A program made the translations under genes and the position numbers. DNA of 62,925 nucleotides from NCBI GenBank assembly GCA_964421815.1, contig CAYQYT010000013.1:1-62925 (forward strand). The letters are read 5' to 3'. Of this stretch, positions 61,255 through 62,925 are shown one piece after another. Source of the stretch: DTU089 sp964421815. GTDB taxonomy: Bacteria > Bacillota > Clostridia > Oscillospirales > Acutalibacteraceae. How positions within the stretch are numbered: the first letter of the stretch is position 1; each line of letters opens with the position of its first letter. Below the pieces are notes generated by a model, which saw only the letters and a list, made by a program, of their open reading frames with translations, was not told where the DNA came from and made no database searches.

Positions 61255-62328
61255 TTAAAATATTCGCAAAAATATTTTTGTAACACCGAAACCGATTACG
61301 GCACATCCGGGAAAGGTAAAAATCCAGGTCAACGCTATTTCTTTTATAACGGAAACATTCAGGTCTTTCATATTTCTTGCCGCACCCGCACCCATCATAG
61401 CGGTTGTTTTTGCGTGGGTGGTGGAAACGGGATAGCCGAAAACCGTGCTTACAAGAAGTGCAAGGGAAGCCGAAAGATCCGCGGAAAAGCCCTGATATTT
61501 CTCAAGTCTTACCATATCCATACCTACGGATTTTATTATCTTTTTTCCGCCGGACACAGTACCCAAAGCCATGACCGCCGAGCATATCAGAATTATCTTC
61601 CAATCCGCTTGAAAAGCATCGGCTTTACCGTTCCCCGAAAAAGCCGTACAGAGCATTAAAACCGCTATAAATTTCTGTCCGTCCTGTGCCCCGTGCATAA
61701 AACTCATTCCTGCGGCGGCAAAAATCTGACTGTACTTGAAAAAGCCTTCGGCACGGTTTCTTTTTATATTTTTGAAAAATACAATAATAATTTTGCAAAT
61801 AATAAAGCCCAGAACAAAACCGAAAAAGCAGGAAGTAAAAAGTCCTTTTACCGTTTTCAGCCATTCCGCTCCGTTGACACCGTCCAAACCGCCGTTAATG
61901 GCAATAGCGCTTCCCGTCAGTCCCGCAATAAGTGCGTGACTTTCGCTTGTGGGAATTCCGAAATACCAGGCAAGAACCGCCCAAAGCACAATGGCAAAAA
62001 GTGCCGCCGAAAGTGCAACCGAGGCGGAATATGTATCATAACCGAAATTTACAATGTTTGCTACCGTCACGGTTACGGAATTGTTAACCGCACTCATAAC
62101 GATAACCCCTGAAAAATTCAGTATTGCGGACATTATCAGGGCGGATTTTAATTTCATACAACGGGTAACGGTAACCGTGGAAATGGCATTGGGTGCATCC
62201 GTTAAACCGTTCACAAAAACAACCGCAAGAGTAAGAATTATTGACGTCACAGTTAAAAGAGAAACCTCCACCCCGGAACACAGCCCTTTCATTAGAGTAT
62301 TTGTACATTTTATTCGTACCAATGGCAT
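61255..62328 (-). CDS. pit: PiT-family inorganic phosphate transporter
   Basis: A low-affinity phosphate (metal-phosphate) permease. The family's repeated signature appears as VFVNGLTDAPNAISTVTVT near the N-terminus and GYPVSTTHAKTTAMMGAG (about 295-312) in the second half, with GIPTSESHALIAG in between and some ten hydrophobic helices. The start is uncertain: the first ATG (62328) and a second (62292) have no RBS, while GGAGG at 62264-62268 precedes a GTG at 62250, which would give the usual PiT N-terminus; I list the longest form. Convergent with GH38. Confidence 0.88.
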   Translation of the reverse strand: MPLVRIKCTNTLMKGLCSGVEVSLLTVTSIILTLAVVFVNGLTDAPNAISTVTVTRCMKLKSALIMSAILNFSGVIVMSAVNNSVTVTVANIVNFGYDTYSASVALSAALFAIVLWAVLAWYFGIPTSESHALIAGLTGSAIAINGGLDGVNGAEWLKTVKGLFTSCFFGFVLGFIICKIIIVFFKNIKRNRAEGFFKYSQIFAAAGMSFMHGAQDGQKFIAVLMLCTAFSGNGKADAFQADWKIILICSAVMALGTVSGGKKIIKSVGMDMVRLEKYQGFSADLSASLALLVSTVFGYPVSTTHAKTTAMMGAGAARNMKDLNVSVIKEIALTWIFTFPGCAVIGFGVTKIFLRIF

Positions 62329-62385
62329 TTAATATATAGTAAAACCCAAAATACAATAAAAATATTAAAAAATTCCAAAAAACAC

Positions 62386-62414
62386 TTGCAAAAAGTCAAA
62401 TGTTATGATATTAT
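62386..62414 (+). promoter_or_regulatory. Promoter of tRNA-Pro
   Basis: TTGCAA (62386-62391), 17-base spacer, TATTAT (62409-62414), 12 bases before the tRNA. Confidence 0.7.
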
Positions 62415-62426
62415 ATCTTTCGCTAT

Positions 62427-62502
62427 CTGGGTGTGGCGCAGTTGGTAGCGCGCTTGACTGGGGGTCAAGAGGCCGGAAGTTCAAGTCTTCTCACTCAGAC
62501 CA
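62427..62502 (+). tRNA. tRNA-Pro (anticodon GGG)
   Basis: Acceptor CTGGGTG pairs with CACTCAG (one G-T). Anticodon arm CTTGA-CTGGGGG-TCAAG with anticodon GGG; T-arm GAAG-TTCAAGT-CTTC. CCA is encoded at 62500-62502. The 3' end is duplicated at 62634-62657. Confidence 0.93.
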
Positions 62503-62657
62503 ATGAAGCAGATAACTCATTTGAGCTGCCTGCTTCATTTTTTTGTTTCCACAATAAGAGAAGACTTGAACTTCTCTCGGCGAAGCCGAACACAATCGGG
62601 TTAGCGAGCCTGCGAGCGTGAAGGGCGAAGCCCTTCAAGTCTTCTCACTCAGACCAA
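62480..62657 (+). repeat. Direct repeat of the tRNA-Pro 3' end (candidate attachment-site scar)
   Basis: A 24-base sequence beginning TTCAAGTCTTCTCACTCAGA and ending CCAA occurs at 62480-62503 (within tRNA-Pro) and again at 62634-62657. Between them is a partial inverted copy (GAGAAGACTTGAAC, near 62558-62572). Each direct copy is followed by its own terminator: AATGAAGCAG/CTGCTTCATT (62502-62539) and AAAAGAAAAGTCGCAC/GTGTGGCTTTTCTTTT (about 62656-62692). The interval contains small GGC-GAA-GCC hairpins and no gene. Confidence 0.7.
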
Positions 62658-62694
62658 AAAGAAAAGTCGCACGAAAGTGTGGCTTTTCTTTTTG

Positions 62695-62800
62695 TATTAT
62701 TCATTCTTCAATATTCATCATTCATTATTCATTTCATCTGCGACTTTTCTTAATGAAGAATGAATAATGAAACCGCTTCGCTGATGAATAATGAATAATT
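62695..62800. repeat. ATTATTCATT palindromic repeat, copy 2
   Basis: Same organisation as copy 1: ATTATTCATTCTTCAATATT, ATTCATCATTCATTATTCATT, then the inverse half AATGAATAATGAA, CCGCTTCGCTGATGAATAAT. Follows the second tRNA-Pro terminator. Confidence 0.7.
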
Positions 62801-62808
62801 GATTTGAA

Positions 62809-62867
62809 AAAATCAGGGGACGGTTCTGTGATTGGTGATTTTCGCGACCTAAACCGCCCCTGATTTT
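62809..62867. repeat. REP-like imperfect palindrome (GGGGACGGTT type)
   Basis: AAAATCAGGGGACGGTT (62809-62825) is complementary, with one difference, to AACCGCCCCTGATTTT (62852-62867). GGGGACGGTTCTGTGATT is a motif I associate with IS200/REP-type transposase elements in Firmicutes; no transposase gene is in the window. Confidence 0.45.
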
Positions 62868-62925
62868 AAATTTTAAAAAGTTTAAAATCCTTGATTTACA
62901 ATGGTTTACGGTTCAATCATAGAAC

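Overview
The window reads as chromosomal DNA of an endospore-forming, low-to-moderate GC Firmicute, most like a gut or rumen Clostridia (Oscillospiraceae/Ruminococcaceae-type). Support: both dipicolinate synthase subunits, an alpha/beta-type small acid-soluble spore protein, Gram-positive ribosome binding sites and sigma-A promoters, long secreted fibronectin type III proteins, and many glycan and uronate catabolism genes. I see no phage module, intact transposase gene or CRISPR array. The species call is inference.

Layout. 1-1.9 kb: dipicolinate synthase operon and a frameshifted 3' remnant of a GH38 alpha-mannosidase. 1.9-7.1 kb: copper ATPase, a methyltransferase and a CapA-like protein. 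7.1-14.3 kb (minus): hexuronate operon (UxaA, UxaB, an HEYGH protein, a GPH-type symporter, a calcineurin-like phosphoesterase) behind an M29 aminopeptidase. 14.6-18 kb: SASP, aspartate kinase, secreted phosphoesterase. 18-24.4 kb: GH38 alpha-mannosidase and a P-type Ca/Mn ATPase behind a probable yybP-ykoY (Mn2+) riboswitch. 24.4-33.1 kb: three tandem secreted proteins, each with a cohesin-like domain and 5-11 FN3 repeats. 33.4-39.3 kb: phosphoesterase, HisRS-cyclase-RqcP operon, methylglyoxal synthase, FGGY kinase. 39.4-41 kb: solitary 5S rRNA, tRNA-Thr, a palindromic repeat, small redox-type genes. 41.2-43 kb: secreted alpha/beta hydrolase. 43.2-47.8 kb: an AT-richer operon (GNAT, HAD, GNAT, GNAT-Nudix fusion, APH-kinase fusion) behind a short leader peptide ORF and a terminator/antiterminator. 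48-53.5 kb (minus): alanine racemase, GDPD, phosphoesterase, MgtE with a structured leader, small secreted protein. 53.6-57.8 kb (minus): two Gfo/Idh/MocA oxidoreductases and two xylose-isomerase-like TIM barrels, interrupted by a repeat cluster. 58-61.2 kb: second GH38 alpha-mannosidase. 61.2-62.9 kb: PiT phosphate transporter, tRNA-Pro with a duplicated 3' end, and repeats.

How it fits together. Carbohydrate genes dominate: alpha-mannosidases, uronate catabolism, sugar oxidoreductase/isomerase pairs, an FGGY kinase and methylglyoxal synthase as a glycolytic overflow valve. Metal homeostasis appears three times (Cu export, Mn/Ca export with riboswitch, Mg uptake with an attenuator-like leader). 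The most promising undescribed item is the 43.2-47.8 kb operon: an 18-codon leader ORF whose middle can pair with the 5' arm of a downstream terminator, in front of acetyltransferases and an aminoglycoside-phosphotransferase-like/kinase fusion. This arrangement suggests ribosome-sensing, antibiotic-inducible control. The mgtE leader, the duplicated tRNA-Pro 3' end and the repeats behind both tRNA genes are the next best leads.
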